In this document: positions 33,309-44,735 of the stretch, one piece after another
How positions within the stretch are numbered: the stretch's first letter is position 1
Layout: each line of letters starts with the position of its first letter
Source of the DNA: Entophlyctis helioformis
Lineage: Eukaryota > Chytridiomycota > Chytridiomycetes > Chytridiales > Chytriomycetaceae
Assembly: GCA_025526915.1 (NCBI GenBank)
Contig: JAHLKH010000011.1
Span: forward strand, 62,001-126,000
DNA: 64,000 nt
Direction: 5' to 3'
Translations under genes and position numbers: made by a program
The notes under the pieces: generated by a model
What the model saw: the letters and a program-made list of their open reading frames with translations, nothing else
Told to the model about the DNA's origin: nothing
Databases searched by the model: none

Positions 33309-36300
33309 ATGTCTCTCTCACTGCTGGACGACGAAGAGGACTTTGAGTGCCCGCTCTGCATGGAGGAGATCGACCTGACCGACAAGTACTTTAAGCCCTG
33401 CCCGTGCGGCTACCAAGTGCGTCTGTTGTCTGTCTCTCTCACTCTGTCTGTCTCTCTGCCTGCTGTGTCTCTCCCTATTGTCTCTCTAGTGTCTCCCTCC
33501 CTCTCCCTCTCTAGTGTCTCTCCCCATATGCATATGCATGTCCCTCCACTATCAGTATCTACTCGCACCTCTTGTCTCGCGCTGTCTCGCTCTCCTGCCG
33601 CAGAGACACCAGCGACACGCCCAGACACGCTCCCCTGCTGACCTGACCCTCGCTGACTCTCGCTGCCGTGCATCCCGCGCATCCCACCCGACTCTCCTGC
33701 CCACTAGATCTGCCGCTTCTGCTGGAACCACATCAAGGAAGACCTCAACGGCCTCTGTCCCGCCTGTCGCAGGCCCTACTCGGACGACTCGGTCGAGTTC
33801 AGACCCGTCCCGCCTGAAGAGTATGCTGTCGCCCCTTCCCTTCTGGTCTCCCTTTCCGGTCTCGCTCTCTAACCAGTCCCTCTCGTGCTCTTCTGGCCCT
33901 GCTCTCCTATGCTCTCCTATGCTCTTCTGGCTCTGCTGCCTTCAAGGCTCGCGAGAATCAAGGTCGCCAAGAAGAAACGCGAGCGTGAACGCAAGGAGCA
34001 GGACTTGGCCGCCCGCAAGCAGCTGGCCAACGTGCGTGTCGTGCAAAAGAATCTCGTCTACGTCTTAGGCTTACCCCCAAAGCTGCAAAACGAAGAGGTG
34101 CTGTCTCGCTCGTCTTTTCGTCTTGATCTCGTGTGCCGCCCGTCGTCGCCCATCGTCGCTTACAGCGACTGACTCCCTTCCCCTTGCAACAACTGTGCTT
34201 CAACAGACACTGCGCTCCCATGACTATTTTGGGCAGTATGGCAAGATCACAAAGGTCGTTGTCAATCGTCGCTCGAACCTGGGCGGCGTCCAGCAGGCCG
34301 TCCTGTCGCCCGGCCCCTCCAACGCAAACAGCGGCATCTACGTCACCTATGCGCGGAAAGAAGATGCAGCCCGTGCCATTGAGGCAGTCGACGGCAGTCT
34401 CTGCGAAGGACGCGTCATTCGGTGAGTGCTCTCTTCTCTCGCTGCTTGCTCCCTGCCCCCTATAGCCCACGCTGCGCTCCTGTCCCTCGTGAACCTGCCG
34501 CTTACCGCATTGTCCAGAGCCACGTATGGAACGACAAAGTACTGCTCATACTTTCTCAAGAACCAGCCGTGCCAGAACGTTGGGTGCCAGTTCCTGCACG
34601 AGCCCGGCGAAGAGGCCGACTCGTTTGTCAAGGACGAGCACGGGTACGTGGCATTGGGCAGGCAACGGTCGTGATGGCCAAGGCACCGCGACTCACACCA
34701 TTCCATCTGTCCTCTCTCTTTCTCTCTCCCTGTTGTTGCTCACCAAACACCCCCTTGTCCCGCGCAGTCGCGACCAGCCGGTGCATCCTGCCGTTCATCA
34801 GAGCGCGCACATACAGCACATGCAGCAGTTGCAGCTCCATGGACCGCGTGCCGTTGCGCGACCGCCGGCCCAGACAGCGGCGGCAACAGCCGCATCGGCC
34901 AGCAGCAGTGTTGCCGTCGGTGGTGGCATCCGACGCGATGACAAGGAGGAGAGCATCCTGCCTGCCACGGCCAGCTGGGCAAAGACGATGCCTCCAAACA
35001 ACCAGCGCCAGTTTCCCACGCTCGGCTCGCAGTCATACAGCGACAGCGTCGACGACTCGGATACAGAGCCGCAGCGTGCGCATCCGCCCATCAATATCAA
35101 CGATCCCAAACAATACCCGGCACTCGAGCCTGAGCGGCCATCCAGCCGCAACAGCGACTTTGCCAACAATCGACGGAAAAAGGAGCGTGCGATTTCCGAG
35201 ACGCCTGCCTCTGCCTCTGCATCGTCGTGCCCACAACCCTCTACTTCGCATTCTTCTGCCTCGGCCTCAACAACCACACCTGCGACTGTGACTGCTGCAC
35301 GTCGATCGGCCTCTCCCGTGCCCGTGTCGCGCGACAGTCCTGTCCCAGCCGCCTCTGAGCTGCCAACAGCCGCATCGTCGTCGGTCTCGGCATCAACAGG
35401 GAGCCGCGCAACCAGCTCCAAATCGGCTGCAAACGCCAATGGCTCGACTACACCGGCTCGGTCGCGCGACGCTGGACCACAGCCGTCCGTCTCGACGACT
35501 GCCAGTTCCAACACCAACGCTAACGCTAACACCACCAATGGCGCGCCGGCTGCTTCAGGAGCATCCTCTGTCCCCTCCACGGCCACTGCATCTGTCCCGC
35601 CTTCCACCCCTGCCGATGAGCAGCCATCCGCCTTTGAAATTCTCGGCTCAAAGGCGCTTCTGGGCGAGCCCATCGAGTCGCCGTCGCGGTTCTGGGCAGG
35701 CTCCAACACAGTCGCAGTCGGCGTCAGTGCCAACAACTCGCCGCCTGGCCTTGCCAGCTCTGCGGATGGTGGCGACGAGGCTGGAAACAGCAGCACCGCC
35801 CAGTCACTTCAAGCCGATCTGTTTGGCAACAGCGCTGATGCTAATGCGAATGGCGTTGGCCTCCGTCTCCTGCCTCGCTACACCGGCGCTTTTGATCCCT
35901 TTGGGAGCGACCCGCTTGCCGTCCTGTTATCTGCCATTGCATCGGCTGCTCCGGCCATCAATGGCGCATCGGCAGGTGGCGGTGCTCCTGGAAACCCTCT
36001 TGCGGCAGCTTCAGGCACGCGTCCAGGCGGTGCGGATGGGTTCCCAGCCTCCAAACAGCCTCGTGAGTGACCCTTCTCTCGCCCTTGTATCGTCACTCAT
36101 GGACTGCTTGCTCACACGGCTCGATGGTGACTTGGCAGCCGGAGCACACATATCAGACCAGGAGTCTCTGCGCGCTTTATTCCCCCACGTCAATGTCTCG
36201 TTTGGCGCCACGACTGCCCCTGAAGGTGCACCGCCAGGCTGGACCGACCCGGCCTCGACCTCTGCCTCGTCTCCCGCTCCAGTTACACCGAGCCCGCTGT

Positions 36301-36941
36301 TAACCGCGCGTCCCAACCAGCGCCCCGGCCTTGGGGTGCGTTGACTTTGCGAGGTCTCCTGTTGCATCCTGCCTGTTGCTGTCGCTGACACAACTTTCCG
36401 CTTCTCTCCGAAACCGGCTCTTTTTTTGCGTTCGTCTATAGCAGGACAAGCTTCGCCAAGACTACCTTGGCCAGCACCACCAGATGAGTCTGCTTGAGCG
36501 TGCCAAGCTGCAGCAGCAACAGCACCAGCAGCAGTTCTTTTCGCGTCTGTCGCAGCAACAACAGCAGCAGCAACAAGCTCTGGCTGCCGTGGCGGGAATG
36601 GACATGGGATACAGCTCTCAAGCGCAGATGGAGCACATTCGCGACTTGCACATGCGCACTCAGCGCGCTCTGGGCGGTCTCGATGCTCCTGCTCCTGGTT
36701 TCCAGGACCTGGCGGCCCGCACGCGCATCAGACCGCTGGATAAAATGCCAGATGATCAGTACGGTAAGAGCCGCCGGCACGCTAGCCCATCCCATCTCGT
36801 TGCCGGCAATGTTAATTTATTCATACTGCAGGAACCGATCCGATCTTCCAGGCTTCGCAGCAGCAGCAGATGGCGCATTTTTTTCAGGACCTCCCGCTGG
36901 CCAGTCGGGAGGACCTCTTGAATGGATATCTGGCCCAGCAA

Positions 36942-36978
<37 letters not shown>

Positions 36979-38860
36979 TGCAGCACCTTTCGTCTCAGTC
37001 AACGGCGGCGGCGGCGGCGGCGGCTTCACAGCAGACCCAGAGCTCTCAGCAGTTGCAACTGCAGCAGCAGGCGCAGCATCATCCCTCCGTCGCTCAGAGT
37101 CGCCGGTGGGCTTTGGGAAAGCATTAAGCACCGAGTTTCCACCCTTGCCGACCCCGTCTGCTCCAGGCCCGTCTGCAGCAGCCGTTCCTCGCGGTCGGCG
37201 CGATTCGCGTGTTGCGCCAGCTGCCCGTGCAGCATCCAATGCGAGCTCGTCAGCCACCACGGCCTCTGGCGCACACCCGACCGATCCGGCCTCGATGGCC
37301 AACACCCCCTCCACCACCCACTCGGAACCCCCCGCCCAGCCGCAGTTCTCGTCGACGGCCCCTCCAGGCATGTCGCGCACTCTGTCTGCTTCGTCGTTTG
37401 CCTCCCAATCGCCTCTGCCCATGCAAGACATGTCGCAGCATCATCTTGGCCATCGGGCCTCGATGCCTGTCATGTCGTCATCCTCCCTCTCCCAGCAACC
37501 GCCCGCCACACCGACGCGGTCCATGATGTCCAGCAGCATGGTCGGAACCTCGGCATCGCCTCCCAGCATCATTGGCCGTTTTGGCAGTTCGAGCGGGTTT
37601 GGCCCCTCTCCCCCTCCCGGTCTCGCGCGCACTCACTCGGTCTCGTCGCTCACCGACTCCAACCTCTCTGGCGGCCCACCAGGCATCGCAGACGTTGAGC
37701 TGCGGCCATCTGCTGAAGAGCTGCTCCCTCGTGAGTTGGTCGCGTCGCTGGATCCGTCCGAACTTGACGACGAGGAGCTCGTGCCTGCGTCGGTCCAGTC
37801 GGCTGCCGATGCTCTTCCTGTCAAGGCTGCCGCTCCTGCGCCTGCTCCGACCGGAAAGACTCCCGCTACTTCATCCAAGCAGCATCGGCCAAGCCAGCAT
37901 CAACCAAGCCAGCACCGACCAAGGGCAATGATGCTTCTGCTGCTGCAAAGGCCCGTGCCCCAGGCGGCTGGCCCCAAGAAGGCTGCTGTCCCAGCTGCTC
38001 AAAAGGATGCGGCACCCAAACCTGCGCAGCCCACTGCCGCAGCCACGGCGGCAGCACCCTCTCGGACTGTGCGTGTCATCACCATCCCTGCAACTTCCAA
38101 GCCAGAGCCAGCGTCCCAGCCAGTCGTTGCGGCCGATGCTGGACCTGCTGCCCCTGCCAGCACCGTGCAGGTGGATCATCGCAAGCTACGGCAACGCCGC
38201 CGCCCGAGCCTGAGAAGCTCACGCGACGCCAGCTCGCCAAGATCAACGCGAGCAAGAGGCTGCTGCCAAGGCTGCTTCCAAGCCAGCCCCTCCTCCTCCT
38301 GCTACACCTGCGCCTGTGCCTGCGTCTACAACGACGCCCGCATCTGCCGTCGCTTCTCCGGCAACCAAGGACGAGCCAGCTCCTGCCAAGAAGGCGTCTC
38401 TGTCGTCCATGTCGTCATCATCCTCTCTCCAGAGCAAAGCTGCCGACGTCAAGCCTGCCGAGCCAGAAGAAGTGCCGGCCATGGTTACGCGACAGAAGAA
38501 GAAGCCAAAGGCACGAAAATCGGTCTCAAAGGAGATTCTGGCTCCTGCAGTACCAGCTGCTGCTCCTGCTTTGGCAGCTGATGCGTCTCCGGCATCTTCT
38601 GCGGCACCTGCACCTGCACCTGTTGCGCACCTGCACCTGTGGCCGCAAAGCAGTCTGTTGCCGCCCCGGCTGTATCGTCTGCTCCTGCATTGGAAAAAGC
38701 TGCTGCGCGACCTCCAATCCAGCCTCAACCCCAGCCTCAGCAGCAACAGCAAAACAAAAGCAGCAGCAACAGCAACCAACAAAGCAGCAACAGCAACAGC
38801 AGCAGCCTGCAGCCAAGGCAGCCAAGCCTGCACAGTTGACTTCGCCAGCTACTTCTAGAT
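33309..38860 (+). CDS. CNOT4/Not4-like E3 ubiquitin ligase (RING-RRM-C3H)
   Basis: E3 ligase associated with the CCR4-NOT complex, linking translation quality control to mRNA decay. Exons 33309-33416, 33708-33820, 33947-34097, 34207-34421, 34518-34643, 34768-36062, 36139-36335, 36442-36763, then from 36832. Residues about 12-60 form the C4C4 RING (FECPLCMEEI, CPCGYQ, then ICRFCWNHI and CPACRRPY). A basic coiled coil (KKKRERERKEQD) leads into an RRM (LVYVLGLPPKL, then YFGQYGKI) and a C3H finger (TKYCSYFLKNQPCQNVGCQF). The rest is a very long Ser/Ala/Gln-rich region containing FPTLGSQSY and LSTEFPPLPTP. From about 37105 the frame is lost repeatedly (near 37105, 38230, 38640, 38760, 38920), so the 3' part is approximate and may run straight into the next entry. 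Confidence 0.85.
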
Positions 38861-41741
38861 CGCCCACTACTTCTGATGCTCGATTCCGATCAGCGCCTGC
38901 TTTGGCCATCGCGGCGCTTACGGCGAAAGCCTCCCGCCAAAGTATGCCTCTCCCGAAGATGTGGCCACGCTGGCGCTTTCGATTGCCCGCATCCCGTCGC
39001 CGTCGAAAGCCCAAGACGCACGTGCGCCACTTCTCATGCGCATGGAAAAGGCGTTCCTGGACACCGTCTTTCAGATGAGCGGCCAGGCCGAGTTGTACGA
39101 GGAGTACCTTATCCTCACGGCTCAAGCGTACCCAACGACGCTCAATCAGCAAGAGCTCGACGAGATGGAGTCGATCGGCCGACACATGCAGTCGCAGTTC
39201 AATGATCTGCTCCTGTCGATCCACATGCTCTTTGAGACGGCGCGGACGTTCCCCGAGCTCAACATACCCGACGACGGCAGCGATGCATCCATCCAGATGC
39301 GGCGTTGGCAGCTGGACGCCAAGGCGCTTTCTCTAAAGGCCATGGATGTGCTCGGCGTCAAGATCTCGCGGCTGTTCAACTCTGAGCTCGATTTGGCAAG
39401 CTGTCCAAACTGGCGATTCCAAGAGTGGTTTCTGCACATTTCGGCGATTGTGCAAGTCATTGAGCTTGTGCAGAGTACGATCCACACAACCTTTACAGAG
39501 CTGTCCAAGCGGCCGCGCGACACGTCAATGTTTACTGGGTTCGACGCGGTCGTTATGAACGCAGTTACAGTGTCCAACACCACTTGCGGCGCGCGTCGGT
39601 CTGCAGCCAAGGTGCATTTGCCAGACATGCCGCCGGCGCTGCGGCGACGGAAGCCATTCTTTCGGTCGCGTCCGTGTCCGCCGTTGCGTCTGTGATCATG
39701 GCCAGCACTTCGCCAGCTGAGCCCTTGCCGCCCTATGAGCCTGCTCCGCACGATGCAGATGCGCCAAAGAATGCATATGACGCGCTCACTTCACAGACCG
39801 CGGGTCTGCGCACGCCGTCTTCCTCGGTGCCGTTCCCGGTCCATGGCCACCAGTCAGGCGAGCCAGCGCCGACGCCAACTGCAAGCCAGCAGTCGCAGCA
39901 TCTCGATTCGCCTGATTCGGACGAAGACCAGCCGTCGCTGCTCGATACCCTCGAGAGCATGTCCATTGACATGTCAACTGCAATCACCGAGCCGGCCGAC
40001 TCTGTCATCCACCAGATGCTGAACATTGTGCGCGTGCTCATCTCTCAGGGCAACATCATGCTCACGTACTTCAAGGCGCACGTCAATGAGCGGCACTATT
40101 CAGCGCTCGTGGGTGCGCTCGAGAGCACGGACGACCTTGACTCGTTTGACGAGGACGAGCAAGAAGATGACGACGGGCAGGGCGAGCGTCGCGCCGGGGG
40201 CGAGCGTGTGGCTGGGCGTGCTGGCACTCACGAGTCGCGGTACCGCATCCGTCTCAAGTTCGGCCGGCCTTCGCGGCGCCGCATTCCACTCAAGCCTGTT
40301 GATGTGCATGAGACAATTGTCGAGGTGCTTCATGGCGGCGAAGGCAGTGGCGACGAGGACGGCGACGATGACGCGTATGCTGATGACGACGACGACGAGT
40401 TTTCGGATGTTGAGGACGAGTCAGTGTCGCTGGATGCGCATGGCCCGAAGCCGTCTGGCGGACGCTGGGCACGGCATGCGCTCACTGCGTATGGGATCAC
40501 CGGGCCGCGGCCGTGTTGTCCTTACCACTACCCTGACTCGCCGTACTTTTCTGCCGGTGGCGCTGGCAGCTCTGGACGGGGTGGACGCCGCCCTGTGCCG
40601 CATGGACAGCACCAGTCGATGCAAATCCTGTCGCACTCGCACTCGCAGACGCAGCAGGCTGCTGCTGACCGGCAGCGGCTTGCTCGTGTAATGGGTGATG
40701 CGATGTTGACGATCACGGCCAGCAGCAACAGCAGCGCAACAGGCAGCACGCGCGCTTGCTGGCCTTTCGCCGCAAGAGTTTGCCCAGATGCAACAGGACG
40801 CGTTCCTCTCGGCACTGCGGGCCAAGTTCAAGGAGCCGGAAGAGCTGCTCGCGTTATTGCTGGACGTTGCCCAGTTCCCCGAGCCGCAGACGGCCGAAGC
40901 TGTCGAGGAGATTGCCGAGTACACTGCGCAGGCACGGCTGCTATGCGAGATGCTGCTTGGCGGCGATGGGCAGACTGGTGGCGGCGACGGGAATACGGGC
41001 ACAGGAGTGCAGTTTGATTTCCCGCTGCCGCCACAGCTTTGGATGGAGCATTCGCCGTTTTTGGGACTGGACGGCGGTGATGGCGTTTCGGAGCAGCCGC
41101 ACGAGAGGCATGTGGAGCAGGGCCGGCATGTCGTGTCGGCTGCTCAGTTGTCGCGTCGTGGGCGTGGTGGTCGTGTGCCGCCGCCGCCGCCGCCTCAAGC
41201 TACGAGCACAGCATCTGCGACGGGACGCAAGCGTGGGATTGACGGCAAGATCAAGCGGGCGTCGACGGTCGCCTCTGAGGCGTCTTTGTCCGAGGCCATT
41301 TCTGAGCTTAACGGATCGGTGCCTCGGTCGCCATCAGCATCATCAGCAGCATCGGCTGCATCGGCAGCAGCAGCGCCGCATCTGGCCATGACGGTCGAAC
41401 AGCGGATCGCGCTGCTTGAACTGCAGCTCGAGATGGCGCGCCGTGAAGAGAGCCAGCTGCACCGCCAACTGGCCGCCGTCGTCGAACGCAACACGGCTGT
41501 GCGGGACGCAGTTGTCGCGAGTGTCGGCGGCGTCCGGCAGGCGGCGCTTGACGCGCTGTTCCACACGGGGCTGGGCGGAGACTGGGACGACGGGGACGAC
41601 GAGGGCGAAGATGACGGCGGACACGACGCGGAGGTTGTTGGCGAGTTTTGTGTTGGCGACCGCGGTGAGCGCAAGGCGGGACGCGGCGGGTGGGACGCAG
41701 CCGATGACGGCGCGATGGACGAGTGGGTGGATGTCGAGTGA
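38861..41741 (+). CDS. Unidentified coding region, possible C-terminal extension of the CNOT4-like gene
   Basis: Clearly protein-like but not recognised. With one base restored near 38920 the upstream Pro/Ser-rich frame continues into GAYGESLPPKYASPEDVATL and a helical, conserved-looking block (LLMRMEKAFLDTVFQMSGQ; NDLLLSIHMLFETARTFPEL; WFLHISAIVQVIELVQSTIH), about 38930-39520. Further parts are an acidic segment (about 40140-40430), a helical segment beginning SPQEFAQMQQDAFLSAL (about 40775) and a C-terminal coiled coil (EQRIALLELQLEMARREE), ending at the stop at 41739-41741. Breaks lie near 39585 and 40735. An AATAAA 13 nt past the stop marks the gene end. No promoter-sized gap separates it from the CNOT4-like frame, so one gene of about 2,400 residues is the simplest reading; a separate gene starting at ATG 38876 is the alternative. 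Confidence 0.55.
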
Positions 41742-41753
41742 CGGCGGCTGCGC

Positions 41754-41759
41754 AATAAA
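41754..41759 (+). terminator. AATAAA polyadenylation signal
   Basis: Canonical hexamer 13 nt after the stop at 41741, marking the end of the long CNOT4-like/unidentified transcription unit. Confidence 0.65.
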
Positions 41760-41837
41760 CGCTGCGTCTGGCCGATCGCTTCCTTGCGCTTCTTTGAGTT
41801 TCTTTGCGTTTCCGATTCCAGCGATCTTGTCGAGCAC

Positions 41838-43350
41838 ATGGCGTGAGTGCATGCAGATGCCTGCTGGTGCACGCCCGCAGACACGCATGCGCAGCACTGA
41901 CCACCGCAGCCGTCAGCAGTAGCCCCACCAGCACCACCAGCGCCCAGCGCACTCGCTGCTACTTTGACATCCAGTTCGGCTCCGAGCCGGTCGACCCCAC
42001 GTCGCCCAACACCCGCATCGTCTTTGAGCTCTATGACGACCTTGTGCCGCTGACGGCCGCCAACTTTGCGGCCCTGTGCGCGGGCGACCGCCGCTCGCCC
42101 ACAGGCGTCCGTCTCGCCTATGCCGGCTCGCTGTTCCACCGGGTCATCCGCAACTTTATGGTGCAGGGCGGCGGTGAGTGGCTGCTCTGTCCGACTGTCT
42201 GGACTGTTCATCAAGCCACAGCGACAGCGATGATTGACGCACACGCACACACACGCGCACACGCAGACTTCACCAACGGCGACGGCACCGGCGGCCTCTC
42301 GATCTACGGCGACAAGTTCGCCGACGAAGATCTCACAGGCAAACACGCGCGGCCAGGCCTCCTCTCGATGGCCAACGCCGGCCCCAACACGAACGGCTCG
42401 CAGTTCTTTATCACGACCGTGCCCACGCCGCACCTGGACGGCAAGCACGTCGTGTTTGGCCGCGTGCTGCGCGGCATGCACATCGTGCGTCGCGCCGAGC
42501 GTGCCGAAACCGCCCCGGGCGATCGGCCCGTCGTGCCCGTGCGCATCGCTGCCGCCGGCGTGCTGGCTGCCGGCGAGAGCGACGGCATCGTCCAGCCCGA
42601 TGACGGCGATGTGATGCCCGAGTACCCCGAAGACTATGATCTCGAGCCCGAGACGCACGTGTCCGAGTTTCCTGGGCATCGCCGAGTCCCTCAAGGGCCT
42701 GGGTGCGACGGTGCTCAAGGCGGCCATGGCTGGCGGCGCTGACAACGCGGCTCGCAAGTACGCCGACGCTATCGCCAAGTTTGAAAAGGCTGTGCGGTAC
42801 CTCGAGGCTGTCAACCCATCGCCCGAGGAGGCCGACGAGCTGGACCACGACACCAAGACGCGGTTCTTTGCCATCAAGGTGTCGTGTCTGTCCAACATCT
42901 CTCTGGTAAGCGGCCTCTGCCCATCCGCATTGCTGCCATTGCCACAGATACGACCTGACGCGTTTGTGCACTGACGGCGACGGCGACGGCGACTGGCGGT
43001 TGTGGTGGGTAGGCGGCGTCCAAGATTGCCGACTGGACAAAGGCGGAGCGTGCGAGCGACCGTATCCTCGGCATCGCATCCACGCTCGCAGAATACTCCG
43101 CGCGCGTGCCGCCGCCTGCCGGCACACCTGCCCTCGGCGTGTCCGCCGCCCTCGTTGCAAAAGCCCAGTTCCGCGTCGGCCAGGCGCGTGTCAAGCTCGG
43201 CCAGCTCGACGACGGCCTGCGCATGCTCCGTCTGCCCTGGTTGCCGTGCCGGGCGATGCGCAGATTGTCCGCGCCGTCGAGGACGCTGAGCGGCGTGTGC
43301 GGGATCGCGTGGCGAACGAGAAGACCATGTACAAGCGCATGTTCTCGTAA
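41838..43350 (+). CDS. Cyclophilin-40 (PPID/Cpr6-like) Hsp90 co-chaperone
   Basis: Peptidyl-prolyl isomerase fused to TPR repeats that dock on Hsp90. Exons 41838-41842 (only five bases), 41920-42173, 42267-42905 and 43013-43350 sum to 1,236 nt: 411 residues plus a stop. The cyclophilin domain (about 1-185) has the catalytic FHRVI...FMVQGGDFTN block (Arg, Phe, Gln present) and [23 protein letters not shown] has His where cyclophilin A has the drug-contacting Trp, a CYP40 trait. The C-terminal half has TPR helices ([35 protein letters not shown]) and the family-like end KTMYKRMFS. Two compensating frame breaks, an extra base near 42664 and a missing base near 43228, interrupt the printed sequence. 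Confidence 0.93.
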
Positions 43351-43382
43351 GGCGTCTTGGTGGTGTTGTCCTTGGGTGGTCG

Positions 43383-43388
43383 AATAAA
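43383..43388 (+). terminator. AATAAA polyadenylation signal of cyclophilin-40
   Basis: Hexamer 33 nt after the cyclophilin-40 stop. The next start codon is only 80 nt further on. Confidence 0.65.
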
Positions 43389-43469
43389 AGGCAGGCGGAC
43401 GGGTGTATCCTCTGCGTTCATTGCATCCATCCGATCCCTCGCCTTCGTCTTCCCATCACTCGCCCATCA

Positions 43470-44615
43470 ATGTCTGCCGACGAGCTCGCGGGCTACCGCT
43501 TCCAGCTGGAGCAGGTCGCCGACGCCCTGACCCGCGACCCGGCTAACCCCGAGCTGCTCAAGCTGAGCGCCGACCTGGCCGAAGTCGTGGCGCTGTTTGA
43601 GTCGCTGGCTGGCTCTTCTGCTGCTCCTGCTCCTGCTCCTGCTGCTGCTGCTCCTTCTGTTGGCTCTGCTGACAAGGCCTCTCTCTCGTCTGTGCAGTCA
43701 AGGGACAGCAACCACAACGACAACGACAGCAACAACCACAACGAGGCTCTGCCTGCGTCAAGTGCCGCTGGTCCAAAGCGCCATGTGCCGGGATGGATGC
43801 AGCGCTCCAGTGGCTCCAGTGGCTCCAGTGGCTCCAGTGGCAGCACCCAGCAGGCTGGCGTGGACCACGACGCTTCTCAACAGCAACAGCAGCAGCAGCA
43901 ACAGCAGCAGACGGTCGTTTGGCGCACAGGCGACACTGTGCTGGCTCGCTGGACCGACGGCGGGTCGTACGAGGCGACCATCGTCGGCCGCACCGACTCG
44001 GGCTACGACGTTGTCTTTACCGGCTTTGACTCGATCGAGTCGGTCCCTGCCGACGGCGTGTCGGCCCCTCTTGTCCCTGCATCCACTTCCACAACAACAA
44101 CTGCTGCCTCAGATGCAACCTCAGATGCAGCCATTGGACCTGCTGCCATCGCACAGGCTTCGTCGTCTGCGCGTGTGAGCGTGCTGGACATGACTGCCAG
44201 TGCACAACGACATCAACAGCACCAACAGCAGCAGCATCCCAAGAAGCGCAAGGCAAAGCGCGACGGGCTGAGCAAGGGCGACAGAGAGCAGCTGGACAAG
44301 CAGCAGGCGTGGCTCAAGTTTGCCACGGCTGGCGTCAAGAAGAAGGGCGGCCCATCGCCATCCTCGTCCTCATCGGCTGCATCACCGGCCGCAACAGCAC
44401 CGTCGGGCGTGCTGGCATCGGCGATCGGCGCCAAGGTGTCCGGCGCGCTCGTCATGCCGCTGCAACGCAAGTCCATGTTCTCGACGCCTGATGACCCGAA
44501 CGCGCGCGTCGGCGTCATTGGCAGCGGGCGGCCCATGACGGCGTTTTCGGGGCGGGCCGGCACGTCTTTTCCAAGACCGAGTGACAAGAGTGGCTGCAGG
44601 CATGCGAGTGTGTGA
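43470..44615 (+). CDS. SMNDC1/SPF30-like Tudor splicing factor, copy 1
   Basis: U2-snRNP-associated Tudor protein needed for tri-snRNP joining during spliceosome assembly. Single exon, 381 residues as printed. N-terminal helical region (residues 1-48), Ser/Gln-rich linker with SGSSGSSGSSGS and an 11-Gln run, Tudor domain (VWRTGDTVLARWTDGGSYEA, then YDVVFTGFDS), basic nuclear signal (HPKKRKAKRD), and the SPF30-like C-terminal motif RKSMFSTPDDPNARVGVIG. The C-terminus diverges from copy 2 because one T is missing in GGGGCGGGCC near 44553 (copy 2 has GGGGCGTGGCC). The copy 2 frame would stop at 44582-44584. Whether that deletion is real or an assembly error is unknown. Confidence 0.88.
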   Translation: MSADELAGYRFQLEQVADALTRDPANPELLKLSADLAEVVALFESLAGSSAAPAPAPAAAAPSVGSADKASLSSVQSRDSNHNDNDSNNHNEALPASSAAGPKRHVPGWMQRSSGSSGSSGSSGSTQQAGVDHDASQQQQQQQQQQQTVVWRTGDTVLARWTDGGSYEATIVGRTDSGYDVVFTGFDSIESVPADGVSAPLVPASTSTTTTAASDATSDAAIGPAAIAQASSSARVSVLDMTASAQRHQQHQQQQHPKKRKAKRDGLSKGDREQLDKQQAWLKFATAGVKKKGGPSPSSSSSAASPAATAPSGVLASAIGAKVSGALVMPLQRKSMFSTPDDPNARVGVIGSGRPMTAFSGRAGTSFPRPSDKSGCRHASV

Positions 44616-44641
44616 GTGAGTGAATGGCTATAGCAGGCGTG

Positions 44642-44647
44642 AATAAA
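44642..44647 (+). terminator. AATAAA polyadenylation signal, SMNDC1-like copy 1
   Basis: Hexamer 27 nt after the printed stop, conserved in the duplicate copy. Confidence 0.65.
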
Positions 44648-44735
44648 GGGTGGAACGCACAGAGCCGGCCGTGTTCGCCCAGGCGTCTGTCTGCTATGCG
44701 TCTGCCGTTGTGGCTCGTTCAAGTCGCGGCGCAGT

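Larger units (their letters stand above)
43400..44735 (+). repeat. Inverted segmental duplication, left arm
   Basis: Near-identical in reverse complement to about 59171-60480, covering the whole SMNDC1-like gene plus about 70 bp of 5' and 120 bp of 3' flank. Homology starts in TCTGCGTTCATTGCATCC and ends at GTTCAAGTCGCG; beyond these points the flanks diverge abruptly. Differences are mostly microsatellite length changes and a few substitutions. Confidence 0.93.

Noticed and set aside
41195..42898. Long minus-strand reading frame (567 codons)
   Set aside because: Antisense to the unidentified coding region and to the cyclophilin-40 catalytic domain; no domain on its own strand.
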